Of a stretch of DNA of 64,000 bases, positions 17,723-26,117 are shown in pieces. The stretch is from Pseudokordiimonas caeni. Lineage in GTDB: Bacteria; Pseudomonadota; Alphaproteobacteria; Sphingomonadales; Kordiimonadaceae. Numbering within the stretch: position 1 is the first letter of the stretch; the number at the start of each line of letters is the position of its first letter. The notes beneath the pieces were generated by a model. That model was not told where the DNA came from. It worked only from the letters and a program-made list of their open reading frames with translations, and did no database searches. Location of the stretch: assembly GCF_026719705.1 (NCBI RefSeq), contig NZ_JAPPRR010000001.1:1527255-1591254 (forward strand). Direction: 5' to 3'. A program made the position numbers and the translations under genes.

Positions 17723-18649
17723 TCATTTGCTGTCGTCCGTTTGTTGATTGGATTGCAGGCGCAAGGTGACCCTGCGATTGCGGGCGCGGCCCGCGTCGGT
17801 CGCGTTGTCGGCAACAGGCTGGCTTGCCCCGAAGCCTGTTGGTGTGAAGGCGTCGGCGGTCGCCCCGCGTGCCGCAAGGGCCGCGACCACCGCTTCCGCC
17901 CGCGCTTGCGACAGGGCGAGATTGGCAGCATCCGATCCGATGGCGTCCGTGTGCCCCTCGACGCTGAAACGCGCGCCGGGGTCTGCCTTGTGCAGCGCGA
18001 TGATCTCGGCCAGCACCGCTTCGCTTTCAGGCCGGAGGCGCGCGCTGCCAAAATCGAAATACAGGCCGTACAGATCGGCCTTGCCGTCCGCCTTCATGCG
18101 TTCAGCAAGGCTTTTTTCGACCGCGACAGGCGGCAGCACGCGGGTATAGCCGAGCTCGGTGTACCAGGGATGGCCCCAGTTGCTGTTGATCACGAACTTC
18201 AGGAAGCGGCCCTTGATTGGCGCTGTCCTGACCGACTGGCCGGCCTTGTTGCGCTCCAGTTCGAATGCGGCAACTTTTGCAAGACTGGTTTCCTCCGGCC
18301 CGACCCAGATCTCGATTTCGCGGGCGGAGATGCCCGGATGATCGGCTTCGTCGGCCAGGTAATTATCAAAGACGAACGTCTCGAATGTCTTTTCCTCCGG
18401 GAAGGAAAAGAGCAGCCAGTGCGGAAACGGAGCCTGGCTCGCCGAACTCCAGATGCGGGAAAGGATCGCGGATCCGTCCTCGTCCCCTGCATGGCGGATC
18501 AGGTTGGCCGCTTCCCAGCCCGAGCCAAACTCCGAGCTGAAGGCATGGACCCTGGCACCCGTCGCTTCGCTCAGAAGCTCGTCTTCCTCGGCCGCCACCG
18601 GTACGGCGAAGGCAAGGCAGAGCGCAGCCGCTATAGCTCCCCGCCTCAT
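17723..18649 (-). CDS. Exported protein with N-terminal beta-sandwich region and C-terminal OmpA domain
   Basis: 308 residues, signal peptide of about 20 residues (MRRGAIAAALCLAFAVPVAA). Residues about 30-180 look like a discoidin/F5-8-type beta-sandwich (ATGARVHAFSSEFGSGWEA; FLKFVINSNWG; TELGYTRV), a fold that usually binds carbohydrates or lipids; that part is inference. Residues about 195-300 form an OmpA-like peptidoglycan-binding domain (LYFDFGSARLRPES, VEGHTDAIGSDAAN, LSQARAEAV, GRARNRRVTL). The start at 18649 overlaps the stop of the upstream gene (ATGA), so the two are coupled. The likely role is to anchor an envelope component to peptidoglycan. Confidence 0.78.
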   Translation of the reverse strand: MRRGAIAAALCLAFAVPVAAEEDELLSEATGARVHAFSSEFGSGWEAANLIRHAGDEDGSAILSRIWSSASQAPFPHWLLFSFPEEKTFETFVFDNYLADEADHPGISAREIEIWVGPEETSLAKVAAFELERNKAGQSVRTAPIKGRFLKFVINSNWGHPWYTELGYTRVLPPVAVEKSLAERMKADGKADLYGLYFDFGSARLRPESEAVLAEIIALHKADPGARFSVEGHTDAIGSDAANLALSQARAEAVVAALAARGATADAFTPTGFGASQPVADNATDAGRARNRRVTLRLQSNQQTDDSK

Positions 18650-19590
18650 TGCCCGCCTCCGGTCAGCATGTCGATGATCGGCGAAAAGTCGGTGCGGGCG
18701 AGCCACTTGTCCATCATGGCCTGCAATTCCTTGTCGCCTGTCGAGTTATCAAGCCAGACGGAAGCAAAGCGCGGATCGCCCTGATCACTGCCTTCTTCAT
18801 ACAGGACCGGATTCAGATAAACGCGGGGAGTGGAAGCACCGCCTTTGACCGTCTCATACGCCCACATGGGATTATCGGGCGACTGGCCGGAATAGCCGGT
18901 CTGCTGCGAAAGTTCTTCGCCCGAAAGGCTTGCGAGCCTGTCATCAATGTCCCACATCTGCTGGGAGGCAAACTCGGCACCGCCATTCATCGCGATTTCG
19001 GCGAGGCGGGCCTTCCATTCTGTCAGATGGTCTTCAACCGTATAGGGCAACAGGATATCGGTGCCGACAGGTGCCAGCAGCAGGAACCCTTCCTTGCCAT
19101 AAATCGGCAAGGCCCTGTTTTGCCCTTTCTGTTTGGGCAGGGGGAATGGCCGCAGCGGGCTGTCTTCCTGTGCGGCGTCGCTAAATGCCAGAATGTCCGA
19201 ACTATTGATCTGGATATTAACAGCCGCGCGCAGCTGATAATCGGCCATGCCCTGGTCCAGTCCGCAATTGCCTTCCCAGACATCGCGCGGGTGAAAGCCA
19301 AGCTGGATACTGACCGTGTAGGGGGCGCCGTCGCGCGACGGATAGCCGGTAAAGATGGTCAGTTGCTGGCGGTAGCCCGGCATGCTGCCGAGCATGGGAT
19401 CCTTTTCCAGCCAATCGGCAATCTTGCGGGTTGCTTCCACAAGGCGCGACCCTGCAACACCCTCGGCAACTTCGTCGCTGGCAACGGAATTGCGCTCCTC
19501 CACCCAGCAGCCCGCAGAGGCGCTGCTTGAGAGAATGGTGGACAGGAAAAGGAGGCCGAGACATGCCCGGCCAGAGTTTTTCATGATCAT
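18646..19590 (-). CDS. Exported protein of unknown function, first gene of a three-gene envelope operon
   Basis: 314 residues from the ATG at 19590 (GAGG five bases before); the frame extends upstream to 19827 without a convincing start. Signal peptide MIMKNSGRACLGLLFLSTIL...SASAGC; a cysteine directly at the cleavage region (SASAGCW) makes a lipoprotein possible, though it is not a canonical lipobox. The mature protein has no family I recognise; it contains WDIDDRLASLSGEELSQQTG and NPMWAYETVKGG and looks soluble. Its TGA overlaps the ATG of the OmpA-like gene. Divergent from the hemerythrin-like gene. Confidence 0.7.
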   Translation of the reverse strand: MIMKNSGRACLGLLFLSTILSSSASAGCWVEERNSVASDEVAEGVAGSRLVEATRKIADWLEKDPMLGSMPGYRQQLTIFTGYPSRDGAPYTVSIQLGFHPRDVWEGNCGLDQGMADYQLRAAVNIQINSSDILAFSDAAQEDSPLRPFPLPKQKGQNRALPIYGKEGFLLLAPVGTDILLPYTVEDHLTEWKARLAEIAMNGGAEFASQQMWDIDDRLASLSGEELSQQTGYSGQSPDNPMWAYETVKGGASTPRVYLNPVLYEEGSDQGDPRFASVWLDNSTGDKELQAMMDKWLARTDFSPIIDMLTGGGQ

Positions 19591-19799
19591 TTTATCCTCA
19601 CTGTTCGTGTAGCAACCGGTGGGTTGCGGCTGCCCGTTTCTTGTGAGGCGCAAGATGCGGATTTGCTGCCGCGCCGGGAAGCTGCCAATTGCGCAGTTAC
19701 ATTCTGCGTTTATGCAGAACAAAACTGCAGGTCCGGTGACTTTGCCGAAGCACGCGCTGCGCCTATTGCTGTGGCATCCCAATCCACCGGAGAAGAAAA

Positions 19800-20501
19800 A
19801 TGACCAACACGATAGCAACGCGCACAATAGCGATCCGCCCGAACCTTTACCGCGATATCCACAAGGGACTCCGGCACGGCCACGGGCTGATGCTCACTCG
19901 CCTCGGCAACAGCGACTGGCGCGACAATCACCAGACGCAGGCGTTGCTCGAGGCACTTGATGCCCATCTGCACCTCTGCGAGCGGCATCTGAAGCATGAG
20001 GATGATTTCATCCATCCCGCACTCGCCGCCTTCGACACCGGCCTCCTCCACAAGCTGGCATCCGACCATGAGAATCACGAGGTTGCACTCGGCACCCTCA
20101 GCGCCCGGATCGACAGCCTCAGCGCCACGACCGAAAACCTGCGGCCGCTGCTTGGCCACCAGCTCTATCTCGCCTTCGCCCAGTTCGTGGCAACGGATTT
20201 CGAGCATATGGAACGCGAGGAAGCACTGGCGATGCCGGTGCTGTGGGAGAATATGGACGACGCTGAAATCGGCATCATCCATGGCCGGATCGTCGGCGCT
20301 ATCCCACCGGAGGAAATGATGGCCTATATGCGCCTGATGCTGCCGGCGATCACGCCTGCCGACCGGCTCGGCATGCTGGTAGGCATTCGCGCTGGTGCCC
20401 CGGCTGAGGCCTATCAGGCGATCCTGCAACTGGCGGCCCGCCCTTCGCTGAGTGCCGACGACTTTGCGTGGCTGACGGCCGAGCTTGAAAAGGCTGCCTG
20501 A
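19800..20501 (+). CDS. Hemerythrin-like domain protein
   Basis: 233-residue soluble helical protein with histidine and glutamate pairs typical of HHE/hemerythrin four-helix bundles: DIHKGLRHGHGLML, HLHLCERHLKHEDDFIHP, HENHEVALG and FEHMEREE. Such proteins bind a di-iron site and serve in O2, NO or peroxide handling. There is no additional domain, unlike the RIC-type protein at 60242. It is one base upstream of an exported protein gene, forming a two-gene unit. The 209-base divergent region before it shows no operator that I recognise. Confidence 0.8.
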   Translation: MTNTIATRTIAIRPNLYRDIHKGLRHGHGLMLTRLGNSDWRDNHQTQALLEALDAHLHLCERHLKHEDDFIHPALAAFDTGLLHKLASDHENHEVALGTLSARIDSLSATTENLRPLLGHQLYLAFAQFVATDFEHMEREEALAMPVLWENMDDAEIGIIHGRIVGAIPPEEMMAYMRLMLPAITPADRLGMLVGIRAGAPAEAYQAILQLAARPSLSADDFAWLTAELEKAA

Positions 20502-20502
20502 G

Positions 20503-21543
20503 ATGAAAACCCTTAAATTCGTTGCAGCACTCGGCTGTGCTGTTTTCATCGGCGGATATGCCTCTGCCGAACCCTTCAAGGTTTCGGTCGAGGCGATGGA
20601 ACGTTTCGACCTGCAGAGCGAATCCAGCGAGGCGCTACCGGGTGAAAAGCTGTTCCTTCGGGTTCGCTATTATGACGGGGACATGCGGCCGGCGTGCCGC
20701 GATGCCCTCGAGGAAAACGTCCCGCAGGATTGCAGCCTCCTGACCCCGCTCATCACCTATGAGGTGACAGAATGGACCGTCAACGGCATCCAGAACGGCA
20801 ATGGTGACGTTGGCGCGATTTCCAGCCTCTCGGATGGCCGGGTGACTTATATGGCCCCCGCCGAACCGCCGAAGCGCAATCCCGTGGCGGTCACCGCAAA
20901 AGTACGGGTCGGCAGTCAGGATATTCTTGTCAGCACCGAAATCACCATACGCCCACCGAGCAAGTGGGAAGGCTATGTGACCTACAATTTCGAAGCGGAT
21001 TATCAGGAAAACGATCAGGGCGCGAACCGGACCACCAACGGCAAGGTCAAATTCTTCGGCGCCTACGAGATCGATGAAGTCCTTTCCGACAGTTACGGGG
21101 ACGACGGCACAGGGGTCGTCTTCCTCGCTATCGCGCCGCGTGAGGCCGAGTATGAATTCGACGAAAAGACCAGGGACGACTGTGACCGCACCTCCAGAAT
21201 GCGGGGCAGCTTTCTGAAAGGCCTTAAACTGCCGCCGCCCAACCAGACACTGAACCTGGCTGTTGGCAAAGACGGCCTCGAATTCGGGAACGTGATGCCC
21301 ATGCCGATAGATGCTCAAGGGGAATGGCATGTGCGCAATTGCATTGCCGACAAAGGGCTGGAAAGTTCGGGCGAGATGGAAGACTTCGTCAATATGGACT
21401 TTCTGATCGATGGCGCTTTCAAGGCCCCGCTTGAAGGCGGCATTTACCGGGGCAGTTTGCAGGAAGAAAGGACCTTCAGTTTTTCAGGCCGGGAGTTTAC
21501 CGGCATGCTCACCATGGAATGGCGCTTCCGGCGGCATAACTGA
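20503..21543 (+). CDS. Exported protein of unknown function
   Basis: 346 residues from the ATG at 20503, one base after the hemerythrin-like gene stop. Signal peptide MKTLKFVAALGCAVFIGGYA...SAEP. The mature part is beta-rich, with a cysteine pair in RPACRDALEENVPQDC and later single cysteines (DDCDRTS, RNCIADKG), consistent with periplasmic disulfides. No recognised domain. Co-transcription with the hemerythrin-like gene is the only functional hint. Confidence 0.7.
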   Translation: MKTLKFVAALGCAVFIGGYASAEPFKVSVEAMERFDLQSESSEALPGEKLFLRVRYYDGDMRPACRDALEENVPQDCSLLTPLITYEVTEWTVNGIQNGNGDVGAISSLSDGRVTYMAPAEPPKRNPVAVTAKVRVGSQDILVSTEITIRPPSKWEGYVTYNFEADYQENDQGANRTTNGKVKFFGAYEIDEVLSDSYGDDGTGVVFLAIAPREAEYEFDEKTRDDCDRTSRMRGSFLKGLKLPPPNQTLNLAVGKDGLEFGNVMPMPIDAQGEWHVRNCIADKGLESSGEMEDFVNMDFLIDGAFKAPLEGGIYRGSLQEERTFSFSGREFTGMLTMEWRFRRHN

Positions 21544-21561
21544 GAAACCAGATACTGCGGG

Positions 21562-22464
21562 TCAGCGTACCGGCCCGCAGTGTTTGCCGAACTCGGCCGC
21601 GAAGAAATCCATGAAGGCCCGGATGCGGCGCGCGTTGCGCATGCTTTCGCGCACCAGCATGAAAAAATCGTACCGACTGCCCGGTATTGCGCCCATACAG
21701 CGGTGCAGGTCCTCGTAATGATCGCCAATAAGCTGGGGCAAGGGTCCGATGCCAAGCCCTGCCCTCACCGCGGCCACCACATTCGTGAGACTTGAAGAGG
21801 TTGCGCCGACAGGGGCGTCACGTGCGGTTTCCTTCAGCCATGCCATGGCCGGCATCTGGCTGACGCTGCCTTCACACAGAACAACCGGACGTTCGCAGAG
21901 TTCCGCGATCGTTTCCGGCATCCCGCAGCGCGCGATATAGGCGGAACTGGCATAAAGATACCAGTCGGCAACCTGCAGCTTCCTCACGACAAGCCCCGCG
22001 TCGTTGGGCACGGTGCCGGAGCGCAGCGCGATATCGGCTTCCCCCTTCAGGAGATCGAGCCGCCGGTCCTCGACCATGATTTCGATCCTGACATCGGGAT
22101 ATTCCTCATAGAATCGCCCAAGTGCCGGAACCACATAGAGATTCGCAACCGATTCAGACATGGTCACCCTGACCGTACCGCTGATGCCGCGACGGCGCTG
22201 CTCCATTTGGGCGGCAAGGTCGGTAGCGATACTGTTCATCCGCACGGCATAATCGAGGACGGCGATCCCGTCCTCGGTCGGCAGATAGCCGGATTGCCGC
22301 CGTTCGACGAGCGTCAGCCCCATGGCCTGCTCGAGTGCCGCTACCCGGCGCGCCACGGTCGTCTGGTCCACCTTCAGCTTGCGGGCAGCGGCCAGCGTGG
22401 AGCCTTCCTCGAACACGGCGAGAAGGTAGCGCAGGTCGTTCCAGTCGAAGGTCGGGGCGGCCAT
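21562..22464 (-). CDS. LysR-family transcriptional regulator
   Basis: 300 residues. N-terminal winged helix-turn-helix (FDWNDLRYLLAVFEEGSTL, AARKLKVDQTTVARRVAALE) and a C-terminal type-2 periplasmic-binding-like effector domain from about residue 90. The AARKL...QTTVARRV form belongs to the LysR subgroup in which the usual S in the recognition helix is T. It is transcribed divergently from the glutathione S-transferase gene across 111 bases, so autoregulation and control of the GST are likely. No clear T-N11-A site stands out. Confidence 0.9.
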   Translation of the reverse strand: MAAPTFDWNDLRYLLAVFEEGSTLAAARKLKVDQTTVARRVAALEQAMGLTLVERRQSGYLPTEDGIAVLDYAVRMNSIATDLAAQMEQRRRGISGTVRVTMSESVANLYVVPALGRFYEEYPDVRIEIMVEDRRLDLLKGEADIALRSGTVPNDAGLVVRKLQVADWYLYASSAYIARCGMPETIAELCERPVVLCEGSVSQMPAMAWLKETARDAPVGATSSSLTNVVAAVRAGLGIGPLPQLIGDHYEDLHRCMGAIPGSRYDFFMLVRESMRNARRIRAFMDFFAAEFGKHCGPVR

Positions 22465-22575
22465 CAGTTTTTCCGGTCAAATTGCTTTTGCAGCGCGCCA
22501 CCCTTTCGGGCAACAATGCGCCGTCATTAACCAAGGCGACTGTAGTCATGCCGCCGACCGCGTCAAGGATGCCGA

Positions 22576-23238
22576 ATGCTGCGCCTCTATATGGACCCGA
22601 TTTCAACGACTTGCCGACCGATCCTGATGTTTGCCGAGGAAGCAGGGATCACGCTTGAGCCGGTGCTGATCTCGCTCATGAACAATGAGCAGATGTCGGC
22701 TGATTTCATCGCCATCAACCCGGCCCACGCCATCCCGGTGCTGGATCATGACGGCTTCATCCTGACGGAATCGTCCACCATCCTGAAGTATCTGGCTGAC
22801 CTGCACGGGTCGCCCGCCTATCCTGCCGACATCAAGGCTCGCGCCCGGGTCAACGAGGCGATGGACTGGTTCAATACCGGCTTCTATGGCGCGTTCGGGC
22901 GGGGCTATGTCTATCCGCAGGTCATCGACTTCTTCATCTGGCCAACGCCTGAGCAACAGGAAGCAGCGCTCGAACGCGCGCTCATGCTCGCCAAGGACCG
23001 CTTCGCGCAGCTTGAAGGGCGGCTTGCCCTGAACGGCCGGTTCGTTTGCGGCGAAACGATCACCCTCGCCGACTATTTCGGCGCCTGCCTTGTCAGCCTT
23101 GGTGAACTTGTCGGCTTCTCGCTCGCCCCATGGCCCAATGTGCAGGCATGGATGGCGCGGATGCAGACGCGGCCGGCATGGGGTAACACTCATGCAGCTT
23201 TCAACGGCTGGGTGGCGCACTGCAGATCTGGAAATTGA
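22576..23238 (+). CDS. Glutathione S-transferase family protein
   Basis: 220 residues: N-terminal thioredoxin-fold domain (LRLYMDPISTTCRPILMFAEEAG, NPAHAIPVLDHDGFILTESSTILKYLAD in pieces) and C-terminal all-helical domain. ESSTILKYL is the glutathione gamma-glutamyl-binding Glu-Ser pair, and S10 or T11 could be the activating residue, as in theta-type GSTs. Probably conjugates glutathione to a hydrophobic electrophile. Divergent to the LysR regulator. Confidence 0.88.
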   Translation: MLRLYMDPISTTCRPILMFAEEAGITLEPVLISLMNNEQMSADFIAINPAHAIPVLDHDGFILTESSTILKYLADLHGSPAYPADIKARARVNEAMDWFNTGFYGAFGRGYVYPQVIDFFIWPTPEQQEAALERALMLAKDRFAQLEGRLALNGRFVCGETITLADYFGACLVSLGELVGFSLAPWPNVQAWMARMQTRPAWGNTHAAFNGWVAHCRSGN

Positions 23239-23302
23239 TTGTCAGGCCCATCGTCTCCTAAGATGTTAAGCGGGCACAGCCACAAAAAGGTGACAGGGTT
23301 TC

Positions 23303-25972
23303 ATGGACAAAGGGCCGAACATTCCGGAATGGCTGGTAGGCGCCAAGGTCCAGCCACCGCGACAGGGACGGGACGAATTGTTCCGCCTGCCGACGGAAGA
23401 AGACGAAGCCCCTGCCTTTATCACCTATGTCGAAGCCCCTGCGGGATATGGAAAAACAACGTTCCTGACCCAGTACCGCCAGCGGTGGCTGGCGCGCAGC
23501 GATTCAAAGGTTCTGTGGCTGACCTTTTCGCGCGATGAAAGTGCCCGCAGCCTTGTTGAATATCTCGCCTTTGCCCTGCTTCGGCAGGATGTGTCGCTGG
23601 CGCATGACTTTTACGAGGGCGTCGCCGAAAACACCCAATTGACCCGCTATCTCAATATCATCGCCAACACGCTGGAGCATGACGGCAGCGACTGGCTCGT
23701 GGTGTTCGACGATCTGGAAGTGATCGGACGCGAGGTTCTGGAAGCGGTGGAATATCTGATCAGCATCGCACCGCAGAATGTGAACTTCCTGATAGCGGGC
23801 CGCACCAATCCCGGCCTCGCTCTCACCCGCTACGCGGCCCAGATGCAGCTTGATCAGGTGCGGGCGGAAGACCTTTGCTTCACCGCCCAGCATATCCTTG
23901 CCCTGTTCGGACAGAAGATATCGCTGGATGATGCCATCCGGATCGAGGAAGCGACGCTTGGTTGGCCCATTGCCGTGAAGCTCGTGCAGATGGACATCAA
24001 GTCCGGATGTTCACTCGACGAAGCCCTTCGGCGACTCGGCGATTCGTCAGCAACCGCCGCCCATTATATCAAGGAGCAGATCGAAACCCGGCTGCCGGCT
24101 GACATGCGCATCATGCTGCTGGAGGCCGCCGTCCTTGAATGGCTGGAAGCCGACGCCCTGAGAGCGACGCAGGGCAGTGACAATCTCCTGACCCGGCTTG
24201 GAGAGTTGGGCGAGATCGGATCGCTGATCAGCATGATTGATGACGGATCCGAAACGTTCCGCCTGCACCCCCTGTTACGTGACCATCTGGGCGAGACGCT
24301 GAAGCGCGAGGCGCCCGAGAAATACCGCGACCTGCATCGGCGCGCCGCCCGCTGGATGGCAGACAGGAACCGCCTGCGGCTCGCGCTTTCGCATGCCTAT
24401 CTTTCGGATGACCGTCATCTGGTCGGCACCCTGATCGAGGAATTCGGGGCTGTGCGGCTCTTTTTCCGCGAGGGCGTGACCCGCGCCTACAGTTTCCAGG
24501 TTTATCTGAGCGACCCTATCCTCGAAAGCTTCCCGCGCGTCGCGCTGATGTATTGCGTGGCGCAAACGAAACTTGGCGCCCTCAGGGATGCCCGCCGGGT
24601 TTACCATCGGGTATCGGGCCTGACAGCCGGCTTCACCAAAGATCGCGACAGCGGCGATGATGTGGCCCTTGATCTCGACCACCGCTTCTGCCGGGTCTTC
24701 CTTGCACTCTACGGCTGCCTTGCCGGGAGCGACCTCCGGCAGGAAGATCTGGACCGCATGCCCGAACGCATGGGCACCTCGGCCGTTGTGGACGGCGCCT
24801 TCAACAACACCCTCTGCGTATCGAACTTCGTGCGGGGACAATTGGATGAAGCCGCGCGCCGCGCGTCCCACGCCCGCGCATCCTACGAAGATGCCTCCTC
24901 TCTCTACGGTCAGCTTTATATCGACCTGCACGAAGGCGCCATCGCCTTCAACCGGGGGGACCTTGACGCCGCAACCCGCCATTTCGAGGCAGGCAAGGCG
25001 CGCTACCGCCGCTATTTCCGTGAAGATGAAGGCGCCAGACTCGCCTGCGATGTCATGCAGGCCGAACTTGCACTTTACGCGGGCGACATGGACCGGGCGG
25101 CAAGACTGCTGCCCTCCTTCAAGCGGCGCCTTGTAGCGTTCGAGGCATGGCGCGACATTTATGCGATGGGCATCACTGCCGCTGTCGATCATTTCCTTGC
25201 TGAAGACAGGCTCGCCGACGCGCGCGACCTGTTGAAAGAACTTCGTCACTATTTCGAGGAAGAGCAGGTTGCTGACATGCTGCCGATTGTCGGCCGCCTC
25301 GAGATGGTGCTGAGGGCCGCAAATGGTGAAGCCATCGGCACCACACTCGGGTCGGGATACCTGCCGACGCCCGAGGTGCTCCTCGAAAATCTTGCAGATC
25401 TCGGCTGGCGGGACAGCGAGAATATCGTGCGCACCCATTATCTTTGTCAGCGATACCAGCGCCGCGACCTGAAACTCGGTGACATTGCGGAGGCTGTTGC
25501 CACGTATTTCCTGAAGCTCGGCCTGAATGTCCCGGCTTGCAGGGTGCTTGTCACGGCGGCCGCGTCCGAACATGCCACCGGCAAGCCTGAAGCCGCCTTC
25601 CGGCTTCTCGCCCTTGCTTTGCCGACGCTGCGGGCAACAGGCGGCGCCGGCCTCGCACGGCTTGAGGCGGCGGCTATCCGGGGCATTCTGGATGATGCCG
25701 CTGGCCCGATTGGCACCGACACGGACGATGTGTGGATCACCGAACTGGTGCGACAGGAATCCGCCCCGGACGGACCACTTTTCAGCCCGCGTGAAAGCGA
25801 TGTCTTGCGCCATCTCGTTGAAGGAAAACAGGACAAGGTGATTGCCCGCGAGCTTGGCGTCACCGAGCATGCCGTGCGCTATCACCTGAAAAACATCTAT
25901 GCCAAGATGCAGGTATCAGGGCGGCACGAGGCGGTCGCACGGCTTGGCAAACTGAGGCCGGTGGCTGGCTGA
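23303..25972 (+). CDS. MalT-like (LAL) ATP-dependent LuxR-family transcriptional activator
   Basis: 889 residues, a one-component signal-responsive STAND ATPase. Walker A is APAGYGKT (residues 45-52) and the Walker-B-like strand is WLVVFDDLEV; a winged-helix segment follows, then a long TPR-like helical sensor region (about 370-800), and a C-terminal LuxR helix-turn-helix (FSPRESDVLRHLVEGKQDK, IARELGVTEHAVRYHLKNIY, last 63 residues). It sits 145 bases before the HyuA-like gene in the same direction and probably activates that module when its inducer is present. A 7-bp inverted repeat overlaps its 3' end. Confidence 0.92.
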   Translation: MDKGPNIPEWLVGAKVQPPRQGRDELFRLPTEEDEAPAFITYVEAPAGYGKTTFLTQYRQRWLARSDSKVLWLTFSRDESARSLVEYLAFALLRQDVSLAHDFYEGVAENTQLTRYLNIIANTLEHDGSDWLVVFDDLEVIGREVLEAVEYLISIAPQNVNFLIAGRTNPGLALTRYAAQMQLDQVRAEDLCFTAQHILALFGQKISLDDAIRIEEATLGWPIAVKLVQMDIKSGCSLDEALRRLGDSSATAAHYIKEQIETRLPADMRIMLLEAAVLEWLEADALRATQGSDNLLTRLGELGEIGSLISMIDDGSETFRLHPLLRDHLGETLKREAPEKYRDLHRRAARWMADRNRLRLALSHAYLSDDRHLVGTLIEEFGAVRLFFREGVTRAYSFQVYLSDPILESFPRVALMYCVAQTKLGALRDARRVYHRVSGLTAGFTKDRDSGDDVALDLDHRFCRVFLALYGCLAGSDLRQEDLDRMPERMGTSAVVDGAFNNTLCVSNFVRGQLDEAARRASHARASYEDASSLYGQLYIDLHEGAIAFNRGDLDAATRHFEAGKARYRRYFREDEGARLACDVMQAELALYAGDMDRAARLLPSFKRRLVAFEAWRDIYAMGITAAVDHFLAEDRLADARDLLKELRHYFEEEQVADMLPIVGRLEMVLRAANGEAIGTTLGSGYLPTPEVLLENLADLGWRDSENIVRTHYLCQRYQRRDLKLGDIAEAVATYFLKLGLNVPACRVLVTAAASEHATGKPEAAFRLLALALPTLRATGGAGLARLEAAAIRGILDDAAGPIGTDTDDVWITELVRQESAPDGPLFSPRESDVLRHLVEGKQDKVIARELGVTEHAVRYHLKNIYAKMQVSGRHEAVARLGKLRPVAG

Positions 25973-25991
25973 CCTACCCAAACCGGTAGGT
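25972..25991. repeat. Inverted repeat ACCTACC-N6-GGTAGGT at the regulator's 3' end
   Basis: Perfect 7-bp arms (25972-25978 and 25985-25991) with a 6-base loop, beginning at the last base of the LuxR-family stop codon. No T tract follows. The half-site GGTAGGT recurs once at 26110-26116 just before the HyuA-like ATG, where it also overlaps the Shine-Dalgarno-like purines. It could be an activator site for the MalT-like protein or a weak terminator. Confidence 0.4.
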
Positions 25992-26117
25992 GGAGGCAAA
26001 TGGCGCCGGTAGCTGCAAACCCACTGCTGCCACACCTGAATCTACTAATCTTCGCTTTTGTCCACCGGCGGCAATCATGCCTACGCTTGGGAACGTTTTC
26101 CAATCCCGAGGTAGGTT

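Noticed and set aside
19591-19799. Small gene or regulatory RNA in the divergent region before the hemerythrin-like gene
   Set aside because: Reads as a divergent promoter; no ribosome-binding site with a convincing short frame, and no hairpin with T tract.
24275-25885. 536-codon open frame on the minus strand
   Set aside because: Shadow of the MalT-like regulator.
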